Shown here in pieces: positions 1-7,388 of a DNA stretch of 8,264 nucleotides. Under the pieces are notes generated by a model, which made no database searches, was not told the DNA's origin, and saw only the letters and a list, made by a program, of their open reading frames with translations. Numbering within the stretch: the stretch's first letter is position 1; each line of letters starts with the position of its first letter. The stretch is from an uncultured Chloroflexota bacterium (GTDB lineage: Bacteria > Chloroflexota > Limnocylindria > Limnocylindrales > Limnocylindraceae). Made by a program: the position numbers and the translations under genes. The stretch covers positions 1-8,264 of the forward strand of contig CAIZYO010000169.1 of NCBI GenBank assembly GCA_903937225.1, written 5' to 3'.

Positions 1-439
1 GGCTGCCCTGCTGGAGCGCGACGAGCAGATCGCCGCACACCAGCGGACCGCCGCCGACTTTGCCAACTTCCGTCGCCGCACCGCTGAAGAGCGGGAGCGC
101 GAGGCGGGACTCGCAAGTGAGGCACTCCTTCTGAAGACGCTCGCCGTGGTGGACGACCTTGACCGCGCCCTCGCCTCACTCCCAGAAGGGTTGAAGAGCG
201 AGCCGTGGGTTGAGGGGATCGCCGCAATCCATCGCAAGCTTCTCGCCGTGATGGAGAGCGAAGCGGCGCGACCGTATGAATCGATCGGTCAGTCATTTGA
301 TCCACGCGAACACGAAGCGGTTGCACAGGTGCCTTCGAGCGGCAAGCCGCCGGGAGAGGTGCTTCAAGAGCACCGCAAGGGCTGGAAGATTCGTGATCGA
401 ATCCTTCGCCCGGCGGTCGTCTCAGTTGCGGCCGACTAA
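1..439 (+). CDS. grpE: GrpE, nucleotide exchange factor of DnaK (5'-truncated by window edge)
   Basis: GrpE is the cytoplasmic dimeric factor that releases ADP from DnaK and so resets the Hsp70 cycle. The reading frame is open from base 2, and 145 residues are visible up to the TAA at 437-439; the true start lies upstream of the window. The visible N-terminal part is a charged helix containing ADFANFRRRTAEE, which matches the end of the long GrpE coiled coil. It is followed by LLKTLAVVDDLDRAL, the conserved helical region, and then the C-terminal beta domain with FDPREHEAV and the closing signature GWKIRDRILRPAVVSV. An ATG-type start at 146 (GTG) would cut the protein through the coiled coil and is not the real start. 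dnaK follows after 55 bp. Identity is seen directly from family motifs; only the upstream extent is unknown. Confidence 0.95.
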   Translation, partial: AALLERDEQIAAHQRTAADFANFRRRTAEEREREAGLASEALLLKTLAVVDDLDRALASLPEGLKSEPWVEGIAAIHRKLLAVMESEAARPYESIGQSFDPREHEAVAQVPSSGKPPGEVLQEHRKGWKIRDRILRPAVVSVAAD

Positions 440-481
440 ATCGCACCTTATGTGATGTGAACGTTAGAAACCAAAGAGTGA

Positions 482-487
482 AAGGAG
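482..487 (+). promoter_or_regulatory. Ribosome binding site of dnaK
   Basis: AAGGAG lies 7 nt before the dnaK ATG at 495. It is a strong site in an A-rich leader and fixes the dnaK start. The 55-bp grpE-dnaK spacer (440-494) shows no inverted repeat resembling CIRCE and no convincing terminator, so dnaK is probably read from a promoter upstream of the window. Confidence 0.8.
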
Positions 488-494
488 CAAACGA

Positions 495-2396
495 ATGGGA
501 AAGATTATTGGAATCGATCTAGGGACCACGAACAGCGTCGTGGCGGCAATGGTTGGCGGTGAGCCAACCGTCATCAGTTCCGCTGAAGGCGGTCGCACCG
601 TTCCGTCGGTGGTTGGATTTGTGAAGGGTGGAGAGCGCGTGGTGGGGCAACTCGCCAAGCGCCAGGCCGTGACAAATCCGAAGAACACCGTCTTCAGCAT
701 CAAGCGCTTCATGGGTCGCCGATTTGACGACGCAGAAGTTTCCAAGACAAAGGGGCTCGTCCCGTACACCGTAGAGAAGGATGGGAAGAGCGACGGCGTC
801 AGGGTGAAGCTCGACTCCGGTGAGTCGTATTCGCCGCAGGAAGTTTCCGCAATGATCTTGCAGAAGCTGAAGGCGGACGCCGAAGCCTTCCTTGGCGAGA
901 AGATCACCGAGGCGGTGATCACCGTCCCAGCGTACTTCGACGACACGCAGCGACAGGCAACAAAGGATGCCGGCCGCATTGCTGGTCTCGACGTAAAGCG
1001 CATCATCAATGAGCCAACGGCGGCGGCGCTCGCCTACGGCCTTGATAAGAAGAAGGAAGAGAAGATCGCCGTCTATGACCTAGGCGGCGGCACGTTCGAC
1101 ATCTCCATCTTGGAGTTGGGCGACGGCGTCTTTGAGGTGAAGTCGTCAAACGGCGACACGCACCTTGGTGGCGACGACTTTGACCAGCGCATCATTGACT
1201 GGTTGCTCGCCGAGTTCAAGAAGGATCAGGGGATCGACCTCGCCAAGGACCAGCAGGCGCTTCAGCGCCTGAAGGAGGCTGCGGAGAAGGCGAAGATTGA
1301 GCTCTCAGGCACCGGCCAGACCGAGATCAACCTGCCGTACATCACGGCAGACGCCACGGGCCCAAAGCACGTGGTGGTGACGTTGACGAAGGCGAAGCTC
1401 GAGTCACTCGTTGCAGATCTCATTGAGAAGACGAAGGCACCAGTACTCGCCGCGCTGAAGGATGCGGGCCTCAAGCCATCCGAGATCGACGAAGTCGTTC
1501 TGGTTGGCGGAATGACGCGCATGCCAGCGGTGGTCGAGGCGGTGAAGGCGCTCTTCGGTGGCAAGGAGCCATCAAAGGGCGTGAATCCGGACGAAGTGGT
1601 CGCGATCGGCGCGGCGATTCAGGGCGGCGTCCTCGCGGGCGATGTCAAGGATGTGCTGCTCCTGGACGTGACACCACTCTCGCTCGGCATTGAGACGCTG
1701 GGTGGCGTGATGACGAAGCTCATTGAGCGGAACACCACGATCCCAACGTCAAAGAGCCAGACCTTCTCAACGGCGTCAGACAACCAGCCGCAGGTGGAGA
1801 TCCACGTGCTGCAGGGCGAGCGCGAGTTCGCAACGGATAACAAGACGCTCGGGAAGTTCATCCTTGACGGGATCCCTTCCGCGCCACGCGGCGTGCCGCA
1901 GATTGAGGTGACGTTCGACATTGATGCGAACGGAATCCTCGATGTGAAGGCGAAGGATCGCGCCACCGGGAAGGAGCAGCAGGTGCGCATCACCGGCAGC
2001 TCGATGCTCGGGAAGGATGATGTAGACCGCATGGTCCGTGAGGCGAAGGAGCACGAGTCTGAGGACAAGGCCCGCCGCGAAGCGGTGGACTTCCGTAACC
2101 AGACGGAGGCACTCGCCTTCCAGGCCGAGAAGACGCTCGCCGACCTTGGCGACAAGGTGGATGCGGAGAAGAAGGCGCAGGCCGAGACGCTCATTGGTGA
2201 GGTTCGCGAGGCGCTGAAGGGCGAGTCGCTCGACCCAATCAAGGAGAAGGCTGAGGCCCTGGCGAAGCTGATGACCGAGATCGGCACCGCCGCCTACGCT
2301 CAAAACCAGCAGGCCGGCACGCCTGACGGCGCCGATGCGGCGTCCGAGAAGACCGCCGGCGAGGAGACAATCGAGGGCGAAGCGCAGGAGGTTTAA
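495..2396 (+). CDS. dnaK: Chaperone protein DnaK (Hsp70)
   Basis: DnaK is the cytoplasmic ATP-dependent Hsp70 that binds exposed hydrophobic peptides. The protein has 633 residues, a normal full length. The ATPase domain begins with the phosphate-1 motif GIDLGTTNS (residues 6-14). The second Hsp70 signature [12 protein letters not shown] lies at about 193-204 and the third, [11 protein letters not shown], at about 334-344. The conserved interdomain linker DVLLLD is at 386-391, followed by the substrate-binding domain starting [11 protein letters not shown] helical lid and an acidic, low-complexity tail ending in EGEAQEV close the protein; the tail lacks an exact EEVD. The ATPase domain has the longer loop after about residue 75 typical of the Gram-negative-type Hsp70, not the short Firmicutes form. 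The ATG at 495 has a strong ribosome binding site. An AGGAGG inside its last codons probably serves the next gene, 10 bp downstream. Confidence 0.99.
   Translation: MGKIIGIDLGTTNSVVAAMVGGEPTVISSAEGGRTVPSVVGFVKGGERVVGQLAKRQAVTNPKNTVFSIKRFMGRRFDDAEVSKTKGLVPYTVEKDGKSDGVRVKLDSGESYSPQEVSAMILQKLKADAEAFLGEKITEAVITVPAYFDDTQRQATKDAGRIAGLDVKRIINEPTAAALAYGLDKKKEEKIAVYDLGGGTFDISILELGDGVFEVKSSNGDTHLGGDDFDQRIIDWLLAEFKKDQGIDLAKDQQALQRLKEAAEKAKIELSGTGQTEINLPYITADATGPKHVVVTLTKAKLESLVADLIEKTKAPVLAALKDAGLKPSEIDEVVLVGGMTRMPAVVEAVKALFGGKEPSKGVNPDEVVAIGAAIQGGVLAGDVKDVLLLDVTPLSLGIETLGGVMTKLIERNTTIPTSKSQTFSTASDNQPQVEIHVLQGEREFATDNKTLGKFILDGIPSAPRGVPQIEVTFDIDANGILDVKAKDRATGKEQQVRITGSSMLGKDDVDRMVREAKEHESEDKARREAVDFRNQTEALAFQAEKTLADLGDKVDAEKKAQAETLIGEVREALKGESLDPIKEKAEALAKLMTEIGTAAYAQNQQAGTPDGADAASEKTAGEETIEGEAQEV
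2386..2391 (+). promoter_or_regulatory. Shine-Dalgarno sequence in the dnaK 3' end, for the ABC ATPase gene
   Basis: AGGAGG sits in the final dnaK codons, just before the TAA at 2394-2396. The nearest in-frame start for the ATPase gene is ATG 2407, 15 nt after the motif, which is somewhat far. The arrangement suggests coupling of translation between dnaK and the exporter genes. No closer ATG, GTG or TTG exists in the right frame. Confidence 0.55.
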
Positions 2397-2406
2397 TCTC
2401 TCCCAG

Positions 2407-3351
2407 ATGAACCTCTCAACTTCGAACGCCACCGCGCTGATCCGCGCCCGAGGTCTGACAAAGACCTTTGGGGAGCGGACGGCGGTGGACGCCATTAACT
2501 TCGACGTCCGTGACGGCGAGTTCTTCGGCTTCCTCGGCCCGAATGGGGCGGGGAAGACGACGACGATGCGCATGATCGCGGGCGTCTCGCCGCGCACCGC
2601 GGGGGCACTCAGCATCTTGGGGAGCGACCCAGACACTGATGGCCCGCGCATCCGCGGCCAGATCGGTGTGGTGCATCAGCAGGAGACCCTTGACCAAGAG
2701 TTGACCGTGCGCGAGAACCTTCTCGTCTTCGGTCGCTTCTTCGGTCTAGCGCACAAGGAGATTGCCGAACGCGCCGATCAGCTGCTTGAACTCTTCCAGT
2801 TGTCCGATCGCGCAAAGGATCAGGTGGAGCCGCTCTCCGGCGGCATGAAGCGACGACTCTCGATTGCGCGTTCGCTGATCAATGCGCCACGCGTCTTGAT
2901 GTTGGATGAGCCGACCACGGGTCTTGACCCACAGGCGCGACACCTCCTCTGGGATGCACTGCAGCGACTCAAGCGCGCGGGCACCACGATCGTCTTGACC
3001 ACGCACTATATGGATGAAGCGGAACAGCTCTGCGATCGACTTGTGGTGATGGACCAGGCGAAAATTGTTGCCGAAGGTTCGCCGCGACAGCTGATTGAGC
3101 AACACGCCTCTCGCGAAGTGCTTGAGCTGCGCTTCCCAGACGGGACGAGCGGGATCAGCAAGGCGGCGCTGGAAGGAATCGGCGATCGCTACGAGCGACT
3201 CGCAGAGCGCGTCATCGTTGGTTGCGAGAATGGCGAGGAGGCGCATGCACGCGCGCTCGCCCACGGCCTCACCCCCGAGAGCTGGCTCGTGCGACGCTCA
3301 AGCCTTGAGGACGTCTTCCTTCGACTCACCGGCCGGAGCCTCGACGAGTGA
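2407..3351 (+). CDS. ABC-2 exporter ATP-binding subunit, NodI/CcmA-like
   Basis: This is the ATPase subunit of an ABC exporter, 314 residues from ATG 2407. The nucleotide-binding domain shows Walker A GPNGAGKT (residues 44-51), a Q-loop region GVVHQQETLDQ with glutamines at 91-92, signature LSGGM (143-147), Walker B LMLDE with D167-E168, a D-loop GLD (172-174) and the switch histidine H200 in TTHYMDEAEQL. The stretch LDQELTVRENLLVFGRFFG is very like NodI and related exporters of lipo-oligosaccharides or drugs. A C-terminal extension of about 90 residues ends in SLEDVFLRLTGR, usual for this family. I chose 2407 because a longer form from 2335 would overlap dnaK by 62 bases and add residues unlike the family. 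Its stop overlaps the start of permease 1 as GTGA. The substrate cannot be read from the sequence. Confidence 0.93.
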   Translation: MNLSTSNATALIRARGLTKTFGERTAVDAINFDVRDGEFFGFLGPNGAGKTTTMRMIAGVSPRTAGALSILGSDPDTDGPRIRGQIGVVHQQETLDQELTVRENLLVFGRFFGLAHKEIAERADQLLELFQLSDRAKDQVEPLSGGMKRRLSIARSLINAPRVLMLDEPTTGLDPQARHLLWDALQRLKRAGTTIVLTTHYMDEAEQLCDRLVVMDQAKIVAEGSPRQLIEQHASREVLELRFPDGTSGISKAALEGIGDRYERLAERVIVGCENGEEAHARALAHGLTPESWLVRRSSLEDVFLRLTGRSLDE

Positions 3352-4190
3352 GCGCGGCGCAGGTCGCGCCGCGACGATCACGCGGGATCTTCTCAACGAT
3401 CGGCGCCTATCTCCCGCACCCAACGCGATGGCGACACGTCGTTGGCTACATGGTGGCCGTGTATCGACGCGAGTGGGTCGGCTCGGTCTTCTCTGGGTTC
3501 GTTGAGCCGCTCGTCGTACTCGCGGGACTCGGCATTGGCCTTGGGGTGCTGGTAGGCGACCGCGCTGCGGAGATCACTGGCGGCGTCAGTTACGTGGCCT
3601 ACATCGCACCCGCGTTGATGGCGAGCCAGGCGATGCAGTTCGGCACCGGTGAAGCTGCGTGGCCAGTCCTTGCGCGCATCATGTGGGTGCGCATCTATCA
3701 CTCCATGGTGGCAACCCCGCTCAAGCCAACCGACATCATGGTGGGCGTAATTGCCTTCATTGGCGGAAAGGTCGCCTTCACCGCAACCTTCTTCGCCGCC
3801 GTGCTCTTTGTGACCGGCATCGCAACGAGTGCGCAGGGTGCGCTTGCAATGATCGGCGTCTCCACGTTGACGGGGCTCGCATTTGCAGCTCCCATGACCG
3901 CCTACTCGGTGACGCAGAAGACGGATCAGGGCTTCGCGGTCATCTTCCGCCTCGTGATCACGCCGCTCACCTTCTTCTCGGGGACCTACTTCCCGATTGA
4001 GAACCTCCCTGATTGGGCGCAGTTCATCTCGTGGTGCACCCCGCTCGCACACGGGGTCGCCCTCTCTCGCGGCCTTGCACTCGGCGTGGAGACGCCGAAC
4101 GCGCTGGCGCACGCGCTGATCCTCGTCGCTTGGACCGTTGGCGGCACTGTGATTGCGTCCATCCTCTTCCGCCGAAGGATGCTGAAGTGA
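3348..4190 (+). CDS. ABC-2 type permease 1, NodJ-like
   Basis: This is an integral membrane subunit of the exporter, 280 residues from a GTG start at 3348 that overlaps the ATPase stop by 4 bases (GTGA). A GGAG at 3335-3338 lies 9 nt upstream. A basic cytoplasmic N-terminus is followed by about six membrane segments, roughly at residues 45-69, 79-97, 128-157, 163-187, 197-214 and 251-275. ABC-2 hallmarks include RREWVGSVFSGFVEPL near 40-55, YVAYIAPALMASQAM near 82-96 and FFSGTYFPIENLP near 209-221 followed by a TPLAHGVALSRGL motif. The ending RRRMLK is basic. It is clearly paralogous to the next gene, so the transporter probably works as a heterodimer of permeases with two copies of the ATPase. 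That assembly is inferred. Confidence 0.9.
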   Translation: MSAAQVAPRRSRGIFSTIGAYLPHPTRWRHVVGYMVAVYRREWVGSVFSGFVEPLVVLAGLGIGLGVLVGDRAAEITGGVSYVAYIAPALMASQAMQFGTGEAAWPVLARIMWVRIYHSMVATPLKPTDIMVGVIAFIGGKVAFTATFFAAVLFVTGIATSAQGALAMIGVSTLTGLAFAAPMTAYSVTQKTDQGFAVIFRLVITPLTFFSGTYFPIENLPDWAQFISWCTPLAHGVALSRGLALGVETPNALAHALILVAWTVGGTVIASILFRRRMLK

Positions 4191-4960
4191 TCGCCGCCCT
4201 CGCCCCGCGCGCCTTCGCCGTCTTTGAACGAAACGTGCGCGTTTATCGACGCCAGTGGCTGATGATCGTCACCGGCTTCTTTGAGCCGCTCTTCTTCCTG
4301 CTCGGCATCGGCTTCGGTGTGGGTGGCGTGATCGGCACGCTGACGTACAACGGGGTAGAGGTTCCGTACGCCGCATTTGTGGCGCCCGCACTGCTCGCCA
4401 GCTCTGCGATGAACGGCGCAATCTTTGACTCCACCTTCAACGTCTTCTACAAGTTGAAGTACGCGAAGGTCTATGACGCCATCCTGACCACGCCTGTTTC
4501 GATTGGCGACCTTGCGGTAGGCGAGTTGCTCTGGTCAAACCTGCGCGGCGTGATCTACTCCGTCGCCTTCCTCGCCGTGATGCTCGCCTTCGGCCTCGTC
4601 GCCTCGCCACTCGCGCTCCTCGCGCCGTTTGCGGTGATCTTCATCGGTTTCGCATTCGGGGCGGCCGGCTTCGCGATCACCACCCACATGCGTTCGTGGA
4701 AGGATTTTGACTTCATCTTCATCGTCCTCACGCCGCTCTTCCTCTTCTCCGCGACCTTCTATCCGGTGGAGATCTACCCGGGTGTTCTTCGATACGTGGT
4801 GGAGCTTTCACCGCTCACACGGGGGACGCACCTGATCCGCTCACTCGTCTTTGGCGATCTCAATCTGCTGATGCTCGCGGACATTGGCTTCCTTGCGCTG
4901 ATCGGGTTCCTCGGATATCGACACGCAGTGAGCCGACTCGGCAAGCTGCTCCTGAAGTAG
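4187..4960 (+). CDS. ABC-2 type permease 2, NodJ-like
   Basis: This second exporter membrane subunit has 257 residues from GTG 4187. The start overlaps the stop of permease 1 by 4 bases (GTGA), with GAAGGA at 4174-4179 placed 7 nt upstream. A GTG-initiated form from 4013 would run through permease 1 in another frame and is not credible. Family features parallel permease 1: [15 protein letters not shown] (about 21-35), [15 protein letters not shown] (about 61-75), a [14 protein letters not shown] loop, then [13 protein letters not shown] (about 186-198) and [16 protein letters not shown]. About six hydrophobic segments are visible. It differs from its partner by a shorter N-terminus. dnaJ begins 7 bp after its stop, so the exporter and dnaJ are very likely on one transcript. 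Confidence 0.9.
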   Translation: MIAALAPRAFAVFERNVRVYRRQWLMIVTGFFEPLFFLLGIGFGVGGVIGTLTYNGVEVPYAAFVAPALLASSAMNGAIFDSTFNVFYKLKYAKVYDAILTTPVSIGDLAVGELLWSNLRGVIYSVAFLAVMLAFGLVASPLALLAPFAVIFIGFAFGAAGFAITTHMRSWKDFDFIFIVLTPLFLFSATFYPVEIYPGVLRYVVELSPLTRGTHLIRSLVFGDLNLLMLADIGFLALIGFLGYRHAVSRLGKLLLK

Positions 4961-4967
4961 GCGCGCG

Positions 4968-6095
4968 ATGGCCCGCGACTTCTATTCAATCTTGGGAGTG
5001 CCGAAGTCGGCGAGCGCCGACGACATCAAGAAGGCCTTTCGAAAGGCGGCGCAGAAACACCACCCTGACGTCTCCAAGGCGCCAGACGCTGCGGCGAAAT
5101 TCAAGGAGCTGAACGACGCGTATCAAGTGCTCTCTGACACCGAACAGCGAGCACGCTACGACCGCTTCGGCGAGGCGGGGGTTGGCGGTGGTGCTGGTGG
5201 CCCAGGTGCTGGTGGGCGCGGCGGCTTCCCTGGTGGTGCTGGTGGTGGCTTCGCGGGCGGCTTCCCTGGTGGCGGTGACTTCGGTTCCGTTGAGGATCTC
5301 TTTGAAGGCTTCTTTGGTGGCGCGGCGCGTGGTGCGCGGCGCACTGGTCCGCCACCCGGTGACGATCTTCGCTTTGACATGAAGGTGAGCTTCGCGGAGT
5401 CGATTCGTGGCGGCACTCGCGAAGTGAATCTGGATATGCGCGTTGCATGCGAGACGTGTAGCGGCAGTGGCGCGGCGAAGGGTTCTGGAACGAAGAGTTG
5501 CGACGGCTGCGGTGGTCGCGGCGAGGTGCGCACCGTGCGCCAGACTCTCCTCGGGCAGATGGCGGTCTCCGCCCCCTGCGCAAAGTGCGCGGGCGAAGGG
5601 AAGATCATTGAGAAGCAGTGCGCCGCGTGTCGTGGCGAGGGACGCTTCAACGGGAGCAAGCGACTCCGCGTGGACATTCCCCCAGGCGTTGATGACGGCA
5701 CGCAGATTCGTCTCTCAGGACAGGGAGAGGCTGGCCGACGCGGCGGACCTGCGGGGAGTCTCTACGTCGTGGTGACGGTGGAAGAGCATCCGCAGCTCGT
5801 CCGCGATGGGATTGATCTCCTCACCGAGATCCCGCTCTCCATCTCCCAGGCCGCCCTTGGCGCGCGCGTCTTGATTCCAACTGCAGAGGGCGAAGAGGAG
5901 ATGGAGATCAAGCCTGGCACACAGCCTGGAGCGGAGATTCGACTCAAAGGGCGCGGCGCACCGAACGTGCGTCGACCATCACAGCGCGGCGACCTCCGAA
6001 TCGTTGTTGCGGTTGAGGTGCCGAAGAAGTTGAGCAAGGAGCAGCGCGAAGCGCTTGAGCGATTTGCGAAGGCGAGCGGCGAGGAGCGCAACTGA
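4968..6095 (+). CDS. dnaJ: Chaperone protein DnaJ (type I Hsp40)
   Basis: DnaJ delivers unfolded clients to DnaK and stimulates its ATPase. The protein has 375 residues and all type I domains in order. The J-domain (about 1-68) carries the HPD tripeptide at 32-34, required for DnaK activation. A Gly/Phe-rich linker spans about 70-120 and is built from short repeats. Four zinc-binding CxxCxGxG motifs start at Cys161 (CETCSGSG), Cys178 (CDGCGGRG), Cys204 (CAKCAGEG) and Cys218 (CAACRGEG). The two C-terminal beta domains follow, with [20 protein letters not shown] and [15 protein letters not shown]. The start ATG is 7 bp after the permease 2 stop and has only a weak ribosome binding site, which fits re-initiation. 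Its TGA overlaps the proposed CTG start of prmA. It is separated from dnaK by the exporter genes. Confidence 0.98.
   Translation: MARDFYSILGVPKSASADDIKKAFRKAAQKHHPDVSKAPDAAAKFKELNDAYQVLSDTEQRARYDRFGEAGVGGGAGGPGAGGRGGFPGGAGGGFAGGFPGGGDFGSVEDLFEGFFGGAARGARRTGPPPGDDLRFDMKVSFAESIRGGTREVNLDMRVACETCSGSGAAKGSGTKSCDGCGGRGEVRTVRQTLLGQMAVSAPCAKCAGEGKIIEKQCAACRGEGRFNGSKRLRVDIPPGVDDGTQIRLSGQGEAGRRGGPAGSLYVVVTVEEHPQLVRDGIDLLTEIPLSISQAALGARVLIPTAEGEEEMEIKPGTQPGAEIRLKGRGAPNVRRPSQRGDLRIVVAVEVPKKLSKEQREALERFAKASGEERN
5190..5272 (+). repeat. Short direct repeats coding the Gly/Phe linker of DnaJ
   Basis: Within dnaJ, GGTGCTGGTGG occurs three times (5190-5200, 5205-5215, 5235-5245). A 17-nt unit, GGCGGCTTCCCTGGTGG, occurs twice (5220-5236 and 5256-5272). 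They encode GAGG- and GGFPGG-type repeats. The stretch uses GGT for glycine much more than the rest of the gene, which suggests growth by slippage or local duplication. Confidence 0.75.
6081..6086 (+). promoter_or_regulatory. Ribosome binding site supporting a CTG start of prmA
   Basis: GAGGAG lies in the last dnaJ codons, 5 nt before CTG 6092. No ATG, GTG or TTG in the prmA frame exists between the upstream in-frame stop (TGA 6056-6058) and 6263, so this site has no better start to serve. It is the main signal that decides the prmA start. Confidence 0.65.
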
Positions 6096-7045
6096 GCGAC
6101 GGCGGCTGGCTCGAACTCTCAATCACCTGCGATCCAGAGTCTGCAGAGGCGATCAGCGAACGCCTCGCGCGACTCGCCCCAGCCGGCACAAGTGCGGAAC
6201 CAACCGTTGCTGCACCTCACACTGGTGATGCCGCGCCACTCCCACACGATCCGACCGCACCCGTGCGCATCCGCGCCTGGATCACTGATACCCCCAAGAG
6301 CCGAGCGGCAGCGGAGCAGTTACGTGAAGAGCTGGCGCGATTCGCCTCGATCGCCGTGAGTGGCCTTGGACTTCGCGGCATTGGCGACCTCAACATCCGT
6401 GCGATCCCCGCGGAGGCGTGGGAGACCACCTGGCGGGCCGAGTTCCCCGTAACAACGATCGGACGCATCGTGATTAGACCACCGTGGAGCGAGCAGGCGA
6501 GTGCCGCGGGCGATGCGGTGGTGACGATTGATCCGGGCCAGGCGTTCGGCACCGGACTGCATCCAACCACGCGCCTCGCACTCGCGGGGATTCAACGCTG
6601 GTCAGACGCAGGCCTCCTTCGCGCACTCCCAACGGACGGCGTAGGGATTCTTGATGTTGGAACAGGGAGCGGCATCCTACTCGCCGCGGCGCTGCAGCTC
6701 GGCGCGTCTCACGGCTGCGGCGTGGACACGGATCCACTCGCGGTTGAGGCGGCGCAGCGGAACCTTGCGCAGAACGGACTCGCCGCGCGAAGTGAGGTTG
6801 CTCTCGGCACCCTTCCGTTCCGTGCCCCAGCGCCGTTGGTCCTTGCAAACCTTGTCGCTGCGCTGCAGATTGAACTTGCTCCACTCCTCGCCGCCGCCGT
6901 CGCACCAGGCGGTCGAATCCTGACCAGCGGAATCTTTGTGGAGCGCGCTGCGGAGACCGTTGACGCGTTCACGCGTGTTGGCTTGCGCCTGCTCGGTCAA
7001 TGGGAAGAGGGGGAGTGGGTTGCGCTAGAGTGGACGCATGACTGA
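6092..7045 (+). CDS. prmA: Ribosomal protein L11 methyltransferase PrmA, probable CTG start
   Basis: PrmA trimethylates ribosomal protein L11 with S-adenosylmethionine. With CTG 6092 as start it has 317 residues. The N-terminal domain opens [20 protein letters not shown], which matches the W-(I/L)-E-L opening of the PrmA substrate-recognition domain. The catalytic part has [14 protein letters not shown] (147-160), the SAM-binding motif LDVGTGSG (D188 to G194) and a LANLVAAL segment with N253-L254, as in PrmA. The first conventional start is GTG 6263; it would give 260 residues and remove most of the L11-recognition domain, while the frame is open and PrmA-like back to 6092. CTG overlaps the dnaJ stop as CTGA, the same geometry as the GTGA and ATGA junctions nearby. 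A sequencing error or a frameshift product from dnaJ are alternatives. Function is near certain, the start codon less so. Confidence 0.92.
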   Translation: MSDGGWLELSITCDPESAEAISERLARLAPAGTSAEPTVAAPHTGDAAPLPHDPTAPVRIRAWITDTPKSRAAAEQLREELARFASIAVSGLGLRGIGDLNIRAIPAEAWETTWRAEFPVTTIGRIVIRPPWSEQASAAGDAVVTIDPGQAFGTGLHPTTRLALAGIQRWSDAGLLRALPTDGVGILDVGTGSGILLAAALQLGASHGCGVDTDPLAVEAAQRNLAQNGLAARSEVALGTLPFRAPAPLVLANLVAALQIELAPLLAAAVAPGGRILTSGIFVERAAETVDAFTRVGLRLLGQWEEGEWVALEWTHD

Positions 7046-7388
7046 TTGTCTCTTCTGCCGCATCATCGCCGGTGAGCTGCCGAGCAGGCAGCGTCACTCA
7101 TCCGACCTTGTGGTCGCCATTGAAGACATTGCGCCGCAGGCACCGCTGCACCTGTTGATCCTGCCGCGTGAACACATCGGCTCCGCAGCAGATCTTCGCG
7201 ACACACCCGCACATGCGGCGCTCCTTGCGCGCATGCACGCCGTTGCGGTGGAACTTGCCAACGAGGCGGGATATGGAGATCGCGGCTGGCGTCTGGTGAG
7301 CAACGTTGGCGTTGAGGGCGGACAGGCCATTGAGCATCTGCACTATCACCTCCTCGCGGGGAGACAGTTGAGCTGGCCACCTGGATGA
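7038..7388 (+). CDS. HIT-domain protein (histidine triad nucleotide-binding, Hint-like)
   Basis: This is a 116-residue cytoplasmic histidine-triad protein. The family hydrolyses nucleoside phosphoramidates or related nucleotide conjugates. It opens with CLFCRIIAGELPS, whose Cys4 and Cys7 match the zinc-site cysteines of many bacterial Hint proteins. A central LLILPREHI follows (His46). The catalytic triad motif HLHYHLL has histidines 100, 102 and 104, followed by AGRQLSWPPG, the usual C-terminus. The ATG at 7038 overlaps the prmA end by 8 bases, with only a poor ribosome binding site, so coupling is likely. Its stop overlaps the next gene as ATGA. In several related gene clusters this place after prmA is held by rsmE. 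The substrate in this organism is unknown. Confidence 0.95.
   Translation: MTDCLFCRIIAGELPSRQRHSSDLVVAIEDIAPQAPLHLLILPREHIGSAADLRDTPAHAALLARMHAVAVELANEAGYGDRGWRLVSNVGVEGGQAIEHLHYHLLAGRQLSWPPG

Noticed and set aside
440..494. Possible heat-shock operator (CIRCE or HAIR type) or promoter in front of dnaK
   Set aside because: No inverted repeat of the needed length and no convincing -35/-10 pair was found in the 55-bp spacer; control probably lies upstream of grpE, outside the window.
2335..2406. Upstream ATG at 2335 for the ATPase gene
   Set aside because: It would overlap dnaK by 62 bases and add an arginine-rich leader not expected in the family; ATG 2407 begins just before the conserved domain.
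2386..2406. Possible terminator after dnaK
   Set aside because: The 10-bp gap has no stem-loop and no T-tract.
464..2651. Several long minus-strand open frames (for example 464-1009, 1619-2287, 1776-2651) opposite dnaK and the ATPase gene
   Set aside because: They lie antisense to well-identified genes, have no family motifs, and follow from the codon bias of the sense strand. They are shadows.
4013..4186. Upstream ATG at 4013 for permease 2
   Set aside because: The added segment is an out-of-frame reading of permease 1 (Arg-rich, not hydrophobic). GTG 4187 with GAAGGA upstream and a GTGA overlap fits better.
5156..5701. Minus-strand proline-rich open frame opposite dnaJ
   Set aside because: Its proline runs are simply the complement of the glycine-rich linker codons of DnaJ.
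7002..7019. G-rich run in the prmA 3' end as a possible G-quadruplex or ribosome binding site for the HIT gene
   Set aside because: Only three runs of three or more G are present, it encodes the normal PrmA C-terminus, and it lies about 20 nt from the HIT start, too far for a standard site.
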